NCBI GenBank assembly: GCA_964035575.1
Contig: OZ037879.1
Span: 496,001-560,000 of the forward strand
Reading direction: 5' to 3'
Length of the DNA stretch: 64,000 nt
From: Rhynchopus sp. YZ270_cl-10
Taxonomy: Eukaryota; Euglenozoa; Diplonemea; Diplonemida; Diplonemidae
The notes under the pieces are model-generated. The model ran no database searches. It was not told the origin of the DNA and saw only the letters and a program-made list of their open reading frames with translations. Both the position numbers and the translations under genes were made by a program. This document shows, piece after piece, positions 11,526 through 22,203 of the stretch (positions are counted from its first letter, which is position 1; each line of letters starts with the position of its first letter).

Positions 11526-11869
11526 TAATAAACAACGGGAGAAAAAAAAGAAAAAAAACAGTGATATTTTTCAGAGATGCAGGGTAACTGTACTCGGCGA
11601 TTATTGATTTGACTGAAAAAATAAAAAAAGGAAAAATAAAAAAAAAAGTTCGGATCTTCACGAGGATGCTCTCTCTTCGTTAACGATGCTGTACTTTTTT
11701 TTTTTTTTTGAATTTTGAAATTTTTTTTTGTAGTGCAGCTCATTTCACTAAAACCCTTTATTCCCCTGCATCATTGGTAGTATCACATCCTAGGTGCTGG
11801 GTAGAAAATATATGCGGAGGTAAAACGGAGCCTGTATGGGTAAAAGAAAATATCGCAGAATGTATTTTC

Positions 11870-11897
11870 ATCATATGCAATCAATAAATTGATACGC
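11870..11897. repeat. Family G hairpin
   Basis: ATGCAATCAATAAATTGATA forms an ATCAAT-AA-ATTGAT stem. Other copies are at 28251-28277 and 58079-58106. Confidence 0.7.
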
Positions 11898-11972
11898 AGA
11901 ATGGAAAAAAAAAAAACTAAAAAGATGAACGGTGTCCCGCGTACACAACAGAGAAGGAAAACGAATAAGAAA

Positions 11973-12016
11973 AGTTTGCTCAGATGAATCTTAACCTCTC
12001 TGTAGTTAGTCACCTG
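11973..12016 (-). repeat. Family A hairpin
   Basis: CAGATGAATCTTAACCTCTC, TGTAGTTAGTCACCT: compensated stem CTTAAC/GTTAG. Confidence 0.7.
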
Positions 12017-12358
12017 AAATAATACAACAACAAAAAAAATGTACTATTTTATGCAGTTTCGACAAAATCACCAAAAAGAAAGACCGAATGCGCTAGCATC
12101 AATGTCTCGTTTTCCTTGAAGAAACAGGGAAATTGATGAGAGCTCTGGTCTGACCCTTTTATTAAAAACTGACATTCGTGACTTTGCTATATTTTTTTTT
12201 TTTATTATCTCTGCTGAGGCAGTGTGGCAACCCAGCAATGGTCTTTTTATTGACCCTGTTTGTAAAAAGAAAAAGAGAAAAAAAAAAAAGCAAAAGAAAT
12301 ACAACAAAATATTCTAAGCTGATGCAATGGCACAAAAAAAAAAGAAAAAGAAAAAATT

Positions 12359-12405
12359 GTAAGATGAACCTAAGCACTCTCGTGTTGCTTTTTAGTCACC
12401 TTGAT
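12359..12405 (-). repeat. Family A hairpin with enlarged loop
   Basis: GTAAGATGAACCTAAGCACT, CTCGTGTTGCTTTTTAGTCACCTTGAT. Confidence 0.7.
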
Positions 12406-12488
12406 TAACTGCGTGGAATCGCACAAAAAGGGCGTAGTCAGGAGATCATATCAAAACCCCAGCCGAAGGTTCTTGTACGAGATATACC

Positions 12489-12824
12489 ATGTGGAATCTC
12501 TCTGAGTCAAAAAATGGTAAGTTCCACGCAATTTTTTTTCATTCACAGGCAAGTTGGCGGTGCTCCAATGAAGAGAAGCGGAGCCATGTGAGCACACATC
12601 TGAAGCTTTTTCCTGTCGCGCTGTATCGCCATGTTCCTGAAGAAAAAAAGAGCGAGTTTCTTGAAACGTGGTCTCCTGAAATGAGCGCCAGTCACGTCGA
12701 AGTCCGCCATGAGTGGCGTGCCCGGTGCGCTGTGTTGAAATTTAAAAAAAAAAAAAAAAAAAAAAGAGCTGAAAAAAGAAAAAAACCCTCCTTACGACTC
12801 AATAGGATACTCATTGAACTATGA
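12489..12824 (+). pseudogene. Coding-like fragment, unknown family
   Basis: An open frame of 111 codons. Its first ~80 residues look protein-like and the end runs into a lysine tract encoded by an A-run. The DNA around 12655-12740 recurs, diverged and frame-broken, at about 56165-56262; both hold WSPE followed by a GTGGCGTGCC-type segment. Two decayed copies of one segment suggest a mobile-element or gene-family remnant, not a live gene. GTAAGT at about 12520 and TTCACAG ending near 12549 resemble splice sites, but the spacing would give a very short intron. No function can be assigned. Confidence 0.35.
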
Positions 12825-13201
12825 CATGCCGTCTAAGGGAGTTTAAGCGAGAAAGAAAAAAAAAAATTTTTTTTTTTTGTGCTTTCGATTTTCTCATCAC
12901 ATTTTGTAATTGGAAGGAAAAAAAAAGGGAGGGGGTGTTTTTGTGAGGGGACTGGGTGAAGAGAGAGACACACCTCTCTTTTCTTTCCCTTTCCCCTCTT
13001 TCTTCCCCTCCCCTTTTTATCCACGTAAGGATCGCGTCCAGGGCTTCACGAAGACACTCCTGGTCTTATAGAGGAAGGGCAATATGGGGAGCGAAAGCGT
13101 GAAGACAAAATGGCTGCAATCACAAAAAAAGGGGAAAGAAGTTTGAGCTCCATGAAAGGAACGAGGAGAACTTGAAAAGAAAAGAAAAAAAATGAAATTA
13201 T

Positions 13202-13243
13202 TGAAAGACAAATGTGCCTCACTGTGTGCACAGACATCACTCA
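13202..13243 (-). repeat. Family A' hairpin
   Basis: AAATGTGCCTCACTGTGTGC then ACAGACATCAC. The stem TGTGC/GCACA is conserved. Confidence 0.65.
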
Positions 13244-13419
13244 AAAAAAAAAAAAAAAAAAACAAGTAATTGCTATCGGAAAAAAAACCGGGTGTGCTGT
13301 GGAACTCCACTCTGAAAAAAATATAATCTACAACACGCCCAGCATTCTGCTCTTCTGCAGGTATGCTAAAACGCTCTTCGTACGCTGCTGAACCCACTGG
13401 GATGCCTGCATCTGAAACT

Positions 13420-13640
13420 TTTAAACAGTGCGGCTGTCCTCTTCGTCCAGCACCATCTGATCGATCGCGTTATTGGACGTAGTCTCGGCAGGCTCGATAA
13501 CCATTCGCTCGGGCGGCCTCGGCATGTTCCAGCTCGTAGTCGTCCACAGGCTCCCACGCATCGTCGTCGTCATCAGAGCAGTGCGGAAGGAACACATAAT
13601 GCACAGACGACAACACGTCGTCGATCGCACCAGGCATCGT
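13420..13640 (-). pseudogene. Acidic coding-like fragment, frame-disrupted
   Basis: GC-rich compared with its flanks. One minus-strand frame begins MPGAIDDVLSS near 13639 and gives a D/E-rich stretch. A second frame continues with MVIEPAETTSNNAID and stops just after EEDSRTV near 13421. Both look like parts of a single reading frame broken by a shift around 13500-13520. I do not recognise the family. It could be a pseudogene, an exon of a gene with an unseen intron, or a sequencing indel. Confidence 0.4.
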
Positions 13641-13918
13641 CACATCAGCACCTCCAGAAAATCGCCAGGATGCTATGGTGGTTTCGAAAATCGCGCGGAG
13701 TTATCCACAGCACACCCCATTTTTTTTCTTAGCAATTAGTTGTTCTTGTTATTATTGTTTTCCCCACCCTTCCTTCAACCCGATCAGTTCGTATTGTTTT
13801 CGCGAAAACATGAAATTACACATTTCAAGAGAACAAAAAATTAAAAAGGGTTCGCCCCCTCAATGGGACGCCGGAAACCATAATTCCTCAGTGTCAGCCG
13901 CATCATTTCAATGAAACC

Positions 13919-14413
13919 AAAAAGTGGCTTATTTGCATTTTTGGGCTCCGCCCGTGCAGCGGTGGGGTCATTTCGGAAAATTAGACAATTTTTTGACCAC
14001 TTAAATTTTGAGAAATATGAGCCCGGTTCCTTATACGTGGGCCCATTTTTGGCCAAAATTTTTCTCAAAATCGACGAAATTAAAATTAGACCCCTTACCC
14101 CCCCCCAGAATCATTTCAATACACTACCTGTATTGGTTGCTGACGCGTGTATACAGGAAGGTTGGGAAAAGTGGCTTATTTGCATTTTTGGGCTCCGCCC
14201 GTGCAGCGGTGGGGTCATTTCGGAAAATTGGACAATTTTTTGACCACTTAAATTTTGAGAAATATGAGCCCGGTTCCTTATACGTGGGCCCATTTTTGGC
14301 CAAAATTTTTCTCAAAATCGACGAAATTAAAATTAGACCCCTTACCCCCCCCCCAGAATCATTTCAATACACTACCTGTATTGGTTGCTGACGCGTGTAT
14401 ACAGGAAGGTTGG
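13919..14413. repeat. Tandem duplication, two ~247-bp units
   Basis: The unit beginning AAGTGGCTTATTTGCATTTT occurs at about 13919 and again at about 14166. The copies are almost identical through the C-run and the ACACTACCTGTATTGGTTGC segment. No coding role is apparent. Near-identity indicates a recent duplication. Confidence 0.9.
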
Positions 14414-14530
14414 GAAAATGGAATGAGGCTGTACTCTCGTTAGCAGAGTGAAGAAAAAAACCCCATTCCATTGTGCATAACGAAAAATAAAAAAAAAAAA
14501 AAACAGATCATTTTCAAGAAGAAAAAGAAA

Positions 14531-14572
14531 TTTAGAAGATAATCTTAAGCATCACTGTGCTTAGTCACCTTG
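14531..14572 (-). repeat. Family A hairpin
   Basis: AGAAGATAATCTTAAGCATC, ACTGTGCTTAGTCACCTT. Confidence 0.75.
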
Positions 14573-15284
14573 AAAAAAAGGAGGGCATTGGGAAAAGAAC
14601 CCAAAGAGAAAGAAATAAAAAAAGCAAGATAACAAGAACGGGGAGAAGGAAAGTGCAGGGATGCCAGGGGTATGGAGGGGAGAGGGGGCCAATCAACGCT
14701 TCTTAATGCTATATCCCGCCCCAAAAGAAATATCATTTTTTTTTTTGTTTTTTTTTTTTTTTCCAGCAAAGCGAACGATCGGTTTAAAGAGAGGGGATGG
14801 GGAGGGAGAAACAATGAAAGAAAAAGAAAGGTGGGAGAGTCGGGTTTGAATGAGTTTTTTTTTTTTTTTTTTTTTTTAATGAAATTTTTGATTTTGCTTT
14901 GTGCTCTTGTTTTGGTTAGTGGGTGAGGGGGATAGGGGGGTGGGGAAATAACATATCACCCTTTGTTATTTCTTTTCATTTTTCTTTTTGAATAATTGAA
15001 TAATTGATAACGTGTAGACACCTCGCTTTTTTCTCGTGTGAGTTACACGCATTAATTTTTTTTTTTCTTGATACTCTGTTGGTTTAGCGTAGCTGTCCCA
15101 CGGACTGTACATCATACTATTATGGTACTTTAAGTAAACCACGGATGGCGGTGAGGGCGGGTATATTTCCCCCCCTTTTATCGAGACATCGTTTTCTAGT
15201 AACACTGTTCGATTCCATTCCATGATTTCTTTGGAACAATCCCCAAAAAAACGTCTTTTTTTTTTTGAAAAATTCTTGGAATGG

Positions 15285-15318
15285 TGGAGTTGCCACCTGT
15301 GCAAGCTCCACAATCTCC
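15285..15318. repeat. Family E hairpin, strong stem
   Basis: GGTGGAGTTGCCACCTGTGC then AAGCTCCAC: the stem GTGGAGTTGC/GCAAGCTCCAC is nearly perfect. The unit at 52806-52850 has the same stem. Confidence 0.7.
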
Positions 15319-15764
15319 ACTTTTTTGTTTGTTTCGACAACCTACCGAAGCAGGTCCTGTTCATTTCTTTAATTTTTTTTTTTTCTGTTTCGTTTTCAAT
15401 TTTTTTTACACATTGTTTTACCTCAAAAGTTGATCGGGAGGAACTTTTTTTGTTAATTTTTTTTTTTCCCACCGTCTGTGGGTAAAAGTATACCAGAAGC
15501 TAAATTTATCAAAAAAAAAAAAAAATCAAGAGAAAAACAAAACACATTTCCCTTTTTCTGTTTTCCGTGTGGACAGCACTACCGATGGAGCAGGTGTGCG
15601 CGAATGTCAACATCTCCGGAAGGGATATATGGGCCATCTTCAATACCTGAATGGGTGGGGGAAAGGGAACGTGAGGGGGGAGATAAAGGACGTCTGGGGA
15701 GAATGGAGGATATGAGTATGGGAGGTTTGGGGGAGGGAACAAAAAAAATCAAAAAAAAAAAAAA

Positions 15765-15843
15765 GTGAAGTTGATAGTGCAAACGCCTCTGGGACGCAGG
15801 CACTGACACTCCGCGGGTTATCGAACCCCGGAGTGTTGCGCTT
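15765..15843 (-). repeat. LINE 3' tail: terminal hairpin plus T-arm-like hairpin
   Basis: On the minus strand the tail reads through CTCCGGGGTTCGATAACCCG, a hairpin whose loop resembles a tRNA T-loop/B-box. It then reads GTGCCTGCGTCCCAGAGGCG and TTTGCACTATCAACTTCAC. The second hairpin has the same loop position and the AGAGGC signature found in the dispersed hairpin families, and its last bases AACTTCAC also end the family H unit at 54325-54390. It is probably the reverse-transcriptase recognition site, by analogy with stringent LINEs (inference). Confidence 0.7.
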
Positions 15844-18800
15844 GTGTTTGGTTTACAGGGAAGCTGTAAGCAGGTATACAATCATTACCCCACCCTGACC
15901 GGGAAGGGGGGACAACATGATTTAGTGATTCAAGAAAAGCACGTGTTTTAGCACACAACACTGGGCGTCTGCTGAATCCAATGAGCGCTGGGGCGCCGAC
16001 GGAACGGAGGGAGTGCACACGATCCCTCTTCACACCAGGGAATGGGGCGCGGCGGAGTTTCGCTGTTAAAGCCCGCATGTTAGCCTTGACGATGAGCCTT
16101 TGCATGGCCCGCCCACGCTCGCGGATATTAGAGGTCTGTTTGGCGAGGAAGACCCTTGTGCGCAATTCGAAGTCGACCGCGAGCTCGACACACGACACGT
16201 CGCGGGGTTCTTTGCTCCACTCGAGCGTAATCACCCACCACAGGAAAGCTTTCAAAGTGAACGCCTCCCTATAGGTGGAGGAAAAACTAGGTTGTAGCTT
16301 GGTCAGATATGTGCGGAAGGGGGTATCCCGTTTAGAGGCAGCAAATGTGAGATTCCAAGGGTGCACAGCCGGGGCCACATCCGCTGGACTTGAGAGGGTC
16401 GTGTCGATCGTGGTGACGGCATCGAGGAGAAGAGACTGTACCGCCTTCACCGTCACCTTGCTCACATTGGAGGGCACAATGCCGTGCAGCACAAAGCAGG
16501 TGGGAAGCCCCTTGCCGTAGAGGCTGATGGCCGACGCATGTAGGGCAGTGAATGCCGGTGTGTGCACTATGCTGCAGTGCCACAGTAGGTGGCGTGTGTG
16601 GCATGTAACCTGGACGAGGCATAAGGGGCATTTATCGCTGAAGTCCGCCTCGGGCAGGCCACTGCGCTTGAGCCCATCTGGATGGCAGAAGAGGACTCCA
16701 CCACACAGAACACGTCGCATCCGGAAAGCCTTGAGGGGGTCGTGGTATTGTAGATTGCGCCACAGGGCATTGGTGGCGCGGGTGTCAATGCCGTCGTTGA
16801 TGCCGTCGTACGTAGGGCGTTTACTCTGTAGGTCATCCCATACCGCCGTACGTGCCAGAACTCGCACTTCATGGGCCCTCTTGGCTTTGTCTATCTCGAT
16901 GATGGGGGTAGTCTTCGCGGTTGCAGACGTAGACGTCACTGTCTTCATCTCAGGGTCCCAACTCACGCCACATCTGCGGGAGGCGGCAAGCACCGTCCCC
17001 ACTGGACCAACTGCATGCATAGGTGTACCCCGTGCGGCCAGGGTCTCGTATCTCTCTCTGATGTTCATGCACCTCTGGCGTATGGCGTCGTTGCGTTCCA
17101 CACTGGCAGCGTAAGTTCTGAACGTCCGGCATATTGCACTCGAGAGGGGGTGTGCCATGTGCGCCTTCAGGCAGAGTGTGAGCAATGCATCCACTGAACG
17201 GGTAAGGTAGGTGGGGCCCCAGCAGCACATCGCCACTGCCTTCGTTAGTTCATTCAACACTGACTGAGGGGGCATGTTGAATGCGGACTCGTATAACACT
17301 GAAGGGAGGATGGCAGATGTGGCAATAGATACCTTCTGGGAGAAGGAGAGCGGTGTCGCACCCAAACATGAGAGCGCCCTCACGGCTGATTGGTATACCG
17401 TAGCGTTGTATCGCCCCTTGCTCCGTAGGGAGCTGTACATCATCACGCCGAGTGAGCGGAGTGACTCTGTTGTCCGGAACCTATGGTTGTCCTCAGACTT
17501 CAGCTTGCATTTGTGGTTCTTCAATGATGAGAAGGCAAAGGTCTTCGCCATGTTGAGGCGCATGCCTGTGATGCGGCAGAAGTCCTCCACTCGCAGCAGA
17601 CACGCCCCCACCGAAGCTTCACTATGGCGAGACAAAAGGTATGCGTCGTCAGCAAACGACCGTACAAACGCCTCAGGTACCTCTGCCGTGATGCAGTGTG
17701 TCAGGACCGACATCAAGGCGTTGATGAGCACCACAGAGAGGGGGCACCCCTGCAGAATCCCATTCGTCACGGAGTACGCCTCTCCTACGCCGGAGGGCAG
17801 CTTGAACCGCCGTCTCAGCTTGGCGTACATTGCTCGCAGAGGTGTCATGATCCTGGGGTGAAGCCCCATCTTCTCTACAAGATCCAAGGTGAGGCCCTGT
17901 GGTACGCGGTCGAAGCACTTCGCAAAGTCGAGTGCCAGACCGTGCAGCGGTTCGCCACCGAGCAGAGCGTCCTCCATCTGTGTGAAGACGTCATACAAGA
18001 CGTCGTTCGTGCTGTGCTTTGGGCGGAAGCCATGTTGCGACGGGTGTACCCATTGTTCCTGCCATTGTTGAACTGCCTGCAGGCGTGCGCAGGCCCACAA
18101 CCGGTACACCGCACTGGTCACTGTCACAGGACGTAGCTTCAAGGGGGACTGGTCCTCGCCTTTGGGAAGGAGCGTCACCAGGGCGGTCAACAGCGCTTGC
18201 GGCCACACACCGTTCGTCTCTATCGCGTTGAACACTCGGGCAAAACCGTCCAGTATGCACAGGGGCATCGCATGAAGCTCCAATGAGCGCCAGCCATCAG
18301 TTCCGCAGGCGTCCGTGCGCTTACCTTTCTTGTCAAGCGTTCTACGCAAGTCAGCACCACTTAGCGGGTCTAGGGACATCGGGGAGTGCGCGACGAAGCT
18401 GCCGAAACGTTGTTCGAAAGAGGCGAGAGTTGGCTCGGGATGGTCGTGGTCGTATAGGTTGAACACCGATTTCCATTCATCACGCAGGAGTTTGTCCATC
18501 TCCCTGTGGTTGGCCGTAAGCACACCATCTTCCCCCCGAAGGGCGGAAATAGGAACACCCTGTTTACCCATGCACCACGCCGTGAGTTTTCGTCGTTCGC
18601 TGCTGAAATCCACCTTCAGCTTGGTGGTGTACTGCTTCTCGCGCTGTAGACGGGTATTGCGTATCTCAAGGTTCATAAGCATCTTGGATTTTTCCAGCAG
18701 AGAGTTAAGGATCTGTATTTGCCTTTCGAGCGAGAGAGGGATTGTCGTCTCCTCGGACCTCATCAACTTGAGCGTAATTGCGGTACGGAACACTTTACCC

Positions 18801-20116
18801 CAGGCATTGCGCACAGGATTCTCCATCACCCCACCAGGACAAGATTCAGTCTTTGCGATGAGATCCGTGAGCTTGTACTCGAATTTGGCAAGTTGGTCCT
18901 GTCGGGGGGAAGACCCACCAACAGACGCCGGTCGTGTAGGTGCACACACAGGTTTCAACACCGGATGGGGGATCTTGGAGCGGCCACAGAACCCTTTCGA
19001 AAGCGTGTCACCAGCTGCCTTTGCCGCGAGCAGGAGAAACTCTTCCCCAGCCAATGCGATCGCTTCCCACGCATCGTCAATGTCACCGGACGCAAGTGCT
19101 GCGGCACAGTTGTGTTGTTGTAGGAGATTCCTGCCGACTGTCTCAGCATTCGCCACAAGTCCAAGCTCCGGCATCTGCTTGGGAATAATGTATCGGAGTG
19201 TCGACTCTGTAAACACAGAGAGGCAGAGCCGCACGTTGACGGACTTGTGGCTGGGGATGCAGTTGATGCTCTGTGTCCAACAGCTATGAATGGCGTGTGC
19301 AGCGACGCTATTCAGCAGGATGTAGTCGATACGGGTTCCCGCTGAGTCTTTGCGAGTGAACGTGGCAGGGGGCTTGCCGTCATCCCCAGTGCTTCCCAGG
19401 AGCGCGACATCGCACCAGTCATTGGCGAGTGCTTTCCGCAATGTTGGTGATCTTTCCACATCGGTGTTGAGGTCGCCGCACACAATCAACGGAACGTTAC
19501 CCAGGGCTTCTCGAAACTTCACAAGCACTGTGTGGAGGAGTTCTTCGCGGGAAGCAACTGTACCTTTTGGCGTGTCACCTGACGGGGCGTACACATTCAC
19601 CACATGCAGGAACAGACGGCCGGAACCAAGCGCCACGCGTGTGTGCACCACGCGTTTCCTCAGCGAGGGCTTCAGAGAAGACGTCAATTCGGTGTCCAGG
19701 AACATGATGCCCGGTCTCTTCAGCATGGTGGCAACTCCCCCACGTTCCCCAATGTGTGGACTGCGGATGCCATGGACGAGTGCGCCATCCATGGGGGGGC
19801 CCCACTCTGGGGACCAAACTGTGGTGAAGAAGTCGTTCATCTCAAAGATCTTGGACTCGGTCAATTTTGTCTCTTGCAGACAAATTATATCGCACTGCAG
19901 GTCGTGTATGATGTGTGCGTAGTTCTGCAGGGATGTGCAGTTGAGGGTGGTTATCGTGAGCGTGTTCTCAGCATCGGAGCAGCACGTACGTGAGGAGGAT
20001 CTATCCGTTGAAGAGGAGGAGGAAGAAGAGGAAGAAGAAGAAGAGGAGGAAGCAGAGGAAGAAGATGTGTCTGAGAGTGACGTAGGGAAAAAGGGGCGAG
20101 GAGAAAAGGATGCCAC
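15818..20116 (-). CDS. LINE ORF2: APE endonuclease and reverse transcriptase
   Basis: A 1432-residue polyprotein that nicks DNA and copies the element RNA at the nick (target-primed reverse transcription). The N-terminus is a serine-rich linker. The apurinic-like endonuclease spans about residues 54-300, with N60, the QETKL motif (E83), VNVYAP, a GDLN motif, RIDYIL and a terminal SHKSV histidine. The reverse transcriptase spans about 640-915, with LDFAKCFDRVP, GILQGCPLS and the catalytic FADD at 821-824. A C-terminal cysteine/histidine cluster (CPLC at 1163-1166, then HTRHLLWHC) resembles the nucleic-acid-binding knuckle common in LINEs. I see no RNase H domain. All catalytic motifs are present, so the protein may be active. 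The LINE clade cannot be named without phylogeny. Confidence 0.95.
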   Translation of the reverse strand: MASFSPRPFFPTSLSDTSSSSASSSSSSSSSSSSSSTDRSSSRTCCSDAENTLTITTLNCTSLQNYAHIIHDLQCDIICLQETKLTESKIFEMNDFFTTVWSPEWGPPMDGALVHGIRSPHIGERGGVATMLKRPGIMFLDTELTSSLKPSLRKRVVHTRVALGSGRLFLHVVNVYAPSGDTPKGTVASREELLHTVLVKFREALGNVPLIVCGDLNTDVERSPTLRKALANDWCDVALLGSTGDDGKPPATFTRKDSAGTRIDYILLNSVAAHAIHSCWTQSINCIPSHKSVNVRLCLSVFTESTLRYIIPKQMPELGLVANAETVGRNLLQQHNCAAALASGDIDDAWEAIALAGEEFLLLAAKAAGDTLSKGFCGRSKIPHPVLKPVCAPTRPASVGGSSPRQDQLAKFEYKLTDLIAKTESCPGGVMENPVRNAWGKVFRTAITLKLMRSEETTIPLSLERQIQILNSLLEKSKMLMNLEIRNTRLQREKQYTTKLKVDFSSERRKLTAWCMGKQGVPISALRGEDGVLTANHREMDKLLRDEWKSVFNLYDHDHPEPTLASFEQRFGSFVAHSPMSLDPLSGADLRRTLDKKGKRTDACGTDGWRSLELHAMPLCILDGFARVFNAIETNGVWPQALLTALVTLLPKGEDQSPLKLRPVTVTSAVYRLWACARLQAVQQWQEQWVHPSQHGFRPKHSTNDVLYDVFTQMEDALLGGEPLHGLALDFAKCFDRVPQGLTLDLVEKMGLHPRIMTPLRAMYAKLRRRFKLPSGVGEAYSVTNGILQGCPLSVVLINALMSVLTHCITAEVPEAFVRSFADDAYLLSRHSEASVGACLLRVEDFCRITGMRLNMAKTFAFSSLKNHKCKLKSEDNHRFRTTESLRSLGVMMYSSLRSKGRYNATVYQSAVRALSCLGATPLSFSQKVSIATSAILPSVLYESAFNMPPQSVLNELTKAVAMCCWGPTYLTRSVDALLTLCLKAHMAHPLSSAICRTFRTYAASVERNDAIRQRCMNIRERYETLAARGTPMHAVGPVGTVLAASRRCGVSWDPEMKTVTSTSATAKTTPIIEIDKAKRAHEVRVLARTAVWDDLQSKRPTYDGINDGIDTRATNALWRNLQYHDPLKAFRMRRVLCGGVLFCHPDGLKRSGLPEADFSDKCPLCLVQVTCHTRHLLWHCSIVHTPAFTALHASAISLYGKGLPTCFVLHGIVPSNVSKVTVKAVQSLLLDAVTTIDTTLSSPADVAPAVHPWNLTFAASKRDTPFRTYLTKLQPSFSSTYREAFTLKAFLWWVITLEWSKEPRDVSCVELAVDFELRTRVFLAKQTSNIRERGRAMQRLIVKANMRALTAKLRRAPFPGVKRDRVHSLRSVGAPALIGFSRRPVLCAKTRAFLESLNHVVPPSRSGWGNDCIPAYSFPVNQTQAQHSGVR

Positions 20117-20248
20117 GGATGATGATGATGATGATGAGGAGGCTTGGTTTGGGAAGTGGCGGGGACCAGGGCGTGTTTCTATGCACTCGCGAGGAAGTTG
20201 CTCGTAGTTGTGGGCTGCGAGCGACTCGGGGTCACGCTTCTCGCTCCG

Positions 20249-21633
20249 TCACAACATGGGCTCTACTGTCGCCTCTGGCTCAACGATCTCCGTCTCCATC
20301 TCGGACGACTCTGATGGGAACACCAATTTGCCAGTGAACCTGTTAGTGCGGGGGCGGTGGCTGTCCGCAGACGATGCTGGCCTGACTGTGACCATGGACT
20401 GGCCTGTGCGCTCAATGTTGGTGAAGTGCGGGGCGGTGTTCGCGGCCACGATCAGCCACGTCTGTCCTTTGCGCTTGTACGTTGCCAGCTGTGTGCATGG
20501 CCAGCTCGTGCCCCGCAGAACGGACATGATGTCTGCCGCCTCCTCGTAGTGCCGTGCACCCGACACCGTGTACCTCACCAGAGAGGGATCGTTCGACATG
20601 GGCGCGAGCATACCCTGTGGTATCTCTCTGCGAACGGCATCCAAGTCAACCCCTTGCTTCATCCTTAGTGCTAGACCCCCACTCACTCCCACGGCTAGCC
20701 CTAGGCAGGAGTTGGGGTTCCGTGTATTCAACTCCAGGGCTCTCTCGAGCGTCACCGTCCGGTCCAGCCAGGCCACAGGGTACTTGTCGTTGCCGCAGTG
20801 CCACTTCAGAGGCTTGAGAAAGAGCCCTTGTTTCCCCGACAGCGGCAGTAGCTGCTCCACCTTACTCACCGGCACGCGCAGGCTAATTTCGTGCCCATTC
20901 CCATGCTCGTTCTCTCTGCGGAAGTAGTCCCACACGTTGTTGGGCTTCACCACGTGCTGCACTACCTTGCATAGATCTGTCAGCAGTCTCGGCATCATAA
21001 TGCCAGGGTTGCGCTCCGCTTGCCTCCATGTCGTCGCATCCGCAAACTTCTCCGACAACGTGCAGATGAGCACAGCGGTGGAGGGTTGCGAATTCACACG
21101 TACCGTCTTCGGCATCGCTTCCTTCATCTCCTCCTCCCACAGCAGAGAGTAACATGCGTACCAGGTCTCATCTCGCTGCTGCTTGAGACTCCTGTTTTCT
21201 GTCCGCAGCGTAACTGCCACACACCGCGAACAGAAGCGTTTCTTCGCGTACACGGCGATCCTCGGGAAGGCATCCTCGTTCCGGATGTCCTCCTCGCGTG
21301 CCAGCACGGCCTCCCAAGCGAGTCTCGCCTCGTCTGCGTTATCAGCAATGAACGCCAAGTCCATCGCCGTCATCACCAAGTCCACTTCCCTGCAGATTGG
21401 GGCGCCCCCGAATTGGCTCTGCATAAGCGAAAACGTCGTTCGTACTGTCTCCGGTTCCTCCTCGGCGATGCGCCGGTACTCCGCGAACTTCTGCAGCCTC
21501 TGTTTCTGCCTGCTGCCTCTTACCACTTGTGTCCATTCCTGCGAGGGCTCCTCGACATCGCGTCCTTCGCCGCCGTTGACGCCATCCTCCGCTCCGCGTC
21601 CACCGCGCGTGTCACTAAGCGGACTGTATCTGT

Positions 21634-21686
<53 letters not shown>

Positions 21687-22054
21687 TTGTTGCTGTTGTT
21701 GTTGTTGCCGCTGCTCTTGCCGGGGACCTGCACCCATGCAGAGCGGTTTCTGTTGTTGCTGTTGCCGTTGCTGTTTCTGTTGTTGCTGTTGTTGCTGTTC
21801 TTGTTGCTGTTGTTGCTGTAATTGTTGCGGTTGCTGTTGATGTTGCTATTGCTGCTGCCGCCGCCAAATGCGGTCCTGCTGCTGCCATTGCTGTTATCAG
21901 CACCATGTGGGGGATTAGGCTGGGGGGCACCCAGGACACTCAGGCAGAGATCAATGCATTGTAGTGCAAGGATCTTGGTCTCCTCTGAGTTCGACGCTAG
22001 GACCAGTGCTTGCGCACGGTCGTAGGTCTCTCTGGCTTTCGCTAGGAGCGACAT
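20249..22054 (-). CDS. LINE ORF1 protein
   Basis: Likely the RNA-binding partner of ORF2 in the retrotransposon particle (inferred from position). I place the start at the methionine of MSLLAKARETYD (22054), because the 40 residues upstream are proline/threonine-rich leader-like sequence; the frame stays open to 22174. The product is 601 residues. Features in order: a helical N-terminus with regular leucines (SEETKILALQC), a long serine/asparagine repeat, an acidic/charged linker (SQEWTQVVRGSRQKQ), and a conserved-looking C-terminal half. There is a CSRC pair but no complete CCHC knuckle. It lies 132 nt upstream of ORF2 in the same frame, so read-through or re-initiation is possible. No family recognised. 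Confidence 0.75.
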
Positions 22055-22203
22055 CTGAGTGGGAGAGGACCCAGGCAGATGCGCCACAGGGAAAGAACCG
22101 GGGGGGACGGTCGTGTGGGGTGTGTGATGTGTATACCAATGAAGTACAGAAGAAAAAAAAATCGGGGTGTGCAATGAAGTACAGAGAAATCAAAAAAAAA
22201 AAA

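Larger units (their letters stand above)
9630..13419. other. Gene-free A/T-rich stretch with hairpin repeats and one coding-like scrap
   Basis: No complete gene. It contains hairpins of families I, A, A' and G and a coding-like fragment at 12489-12824 described separately. The rest is homopolymer-rich. Confidence 0.55.
14480..15764. other. Gene-free A/T-rich stretch
   Basis: No supportable gene. It holds a family A hairpin (14531-14572), family E units (about 15050-15115 and 15285-15318) and long T-runs. Downstream of the LINE on the minus strand. Confidence 0.55.
15765..22186 (-). mobile_element. Two-ORF non-LTR retrotransposon (LINE), apparently full length
   Basis: Read on the minus strand, the element has a short 5' leader, ORF1 (22054-20249), a 132-nt spacer, ORF2 (20116-15818) and a ~50-nt tail. 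The tail contains a tRNA T-arm-like hairpin (loop GTTCGATAACC) and a terminal hairpin ending ACTATCAACTTCAC. It ends next to a T-run, seen as an A-run on the plus strand. AAATC plus an A-run occurs at 22187-22203 and at 15747-15764 and is the probable TSD, although low complexity weakens this. A 14-bp repeat CAATGAAGTACAGA near the 5' end (about 22138 and 22172) may be a promoter repeat. Both ORFs are intact and in the same frame. Confidence 0.9.

Noticed and set aside
15981-19993. Many plus-strand frames of 80-324 codons
   Set aside because: Antisense shadows of the GC-rich LINE ORF2; they recur unchanged in the second copy and show no domains.
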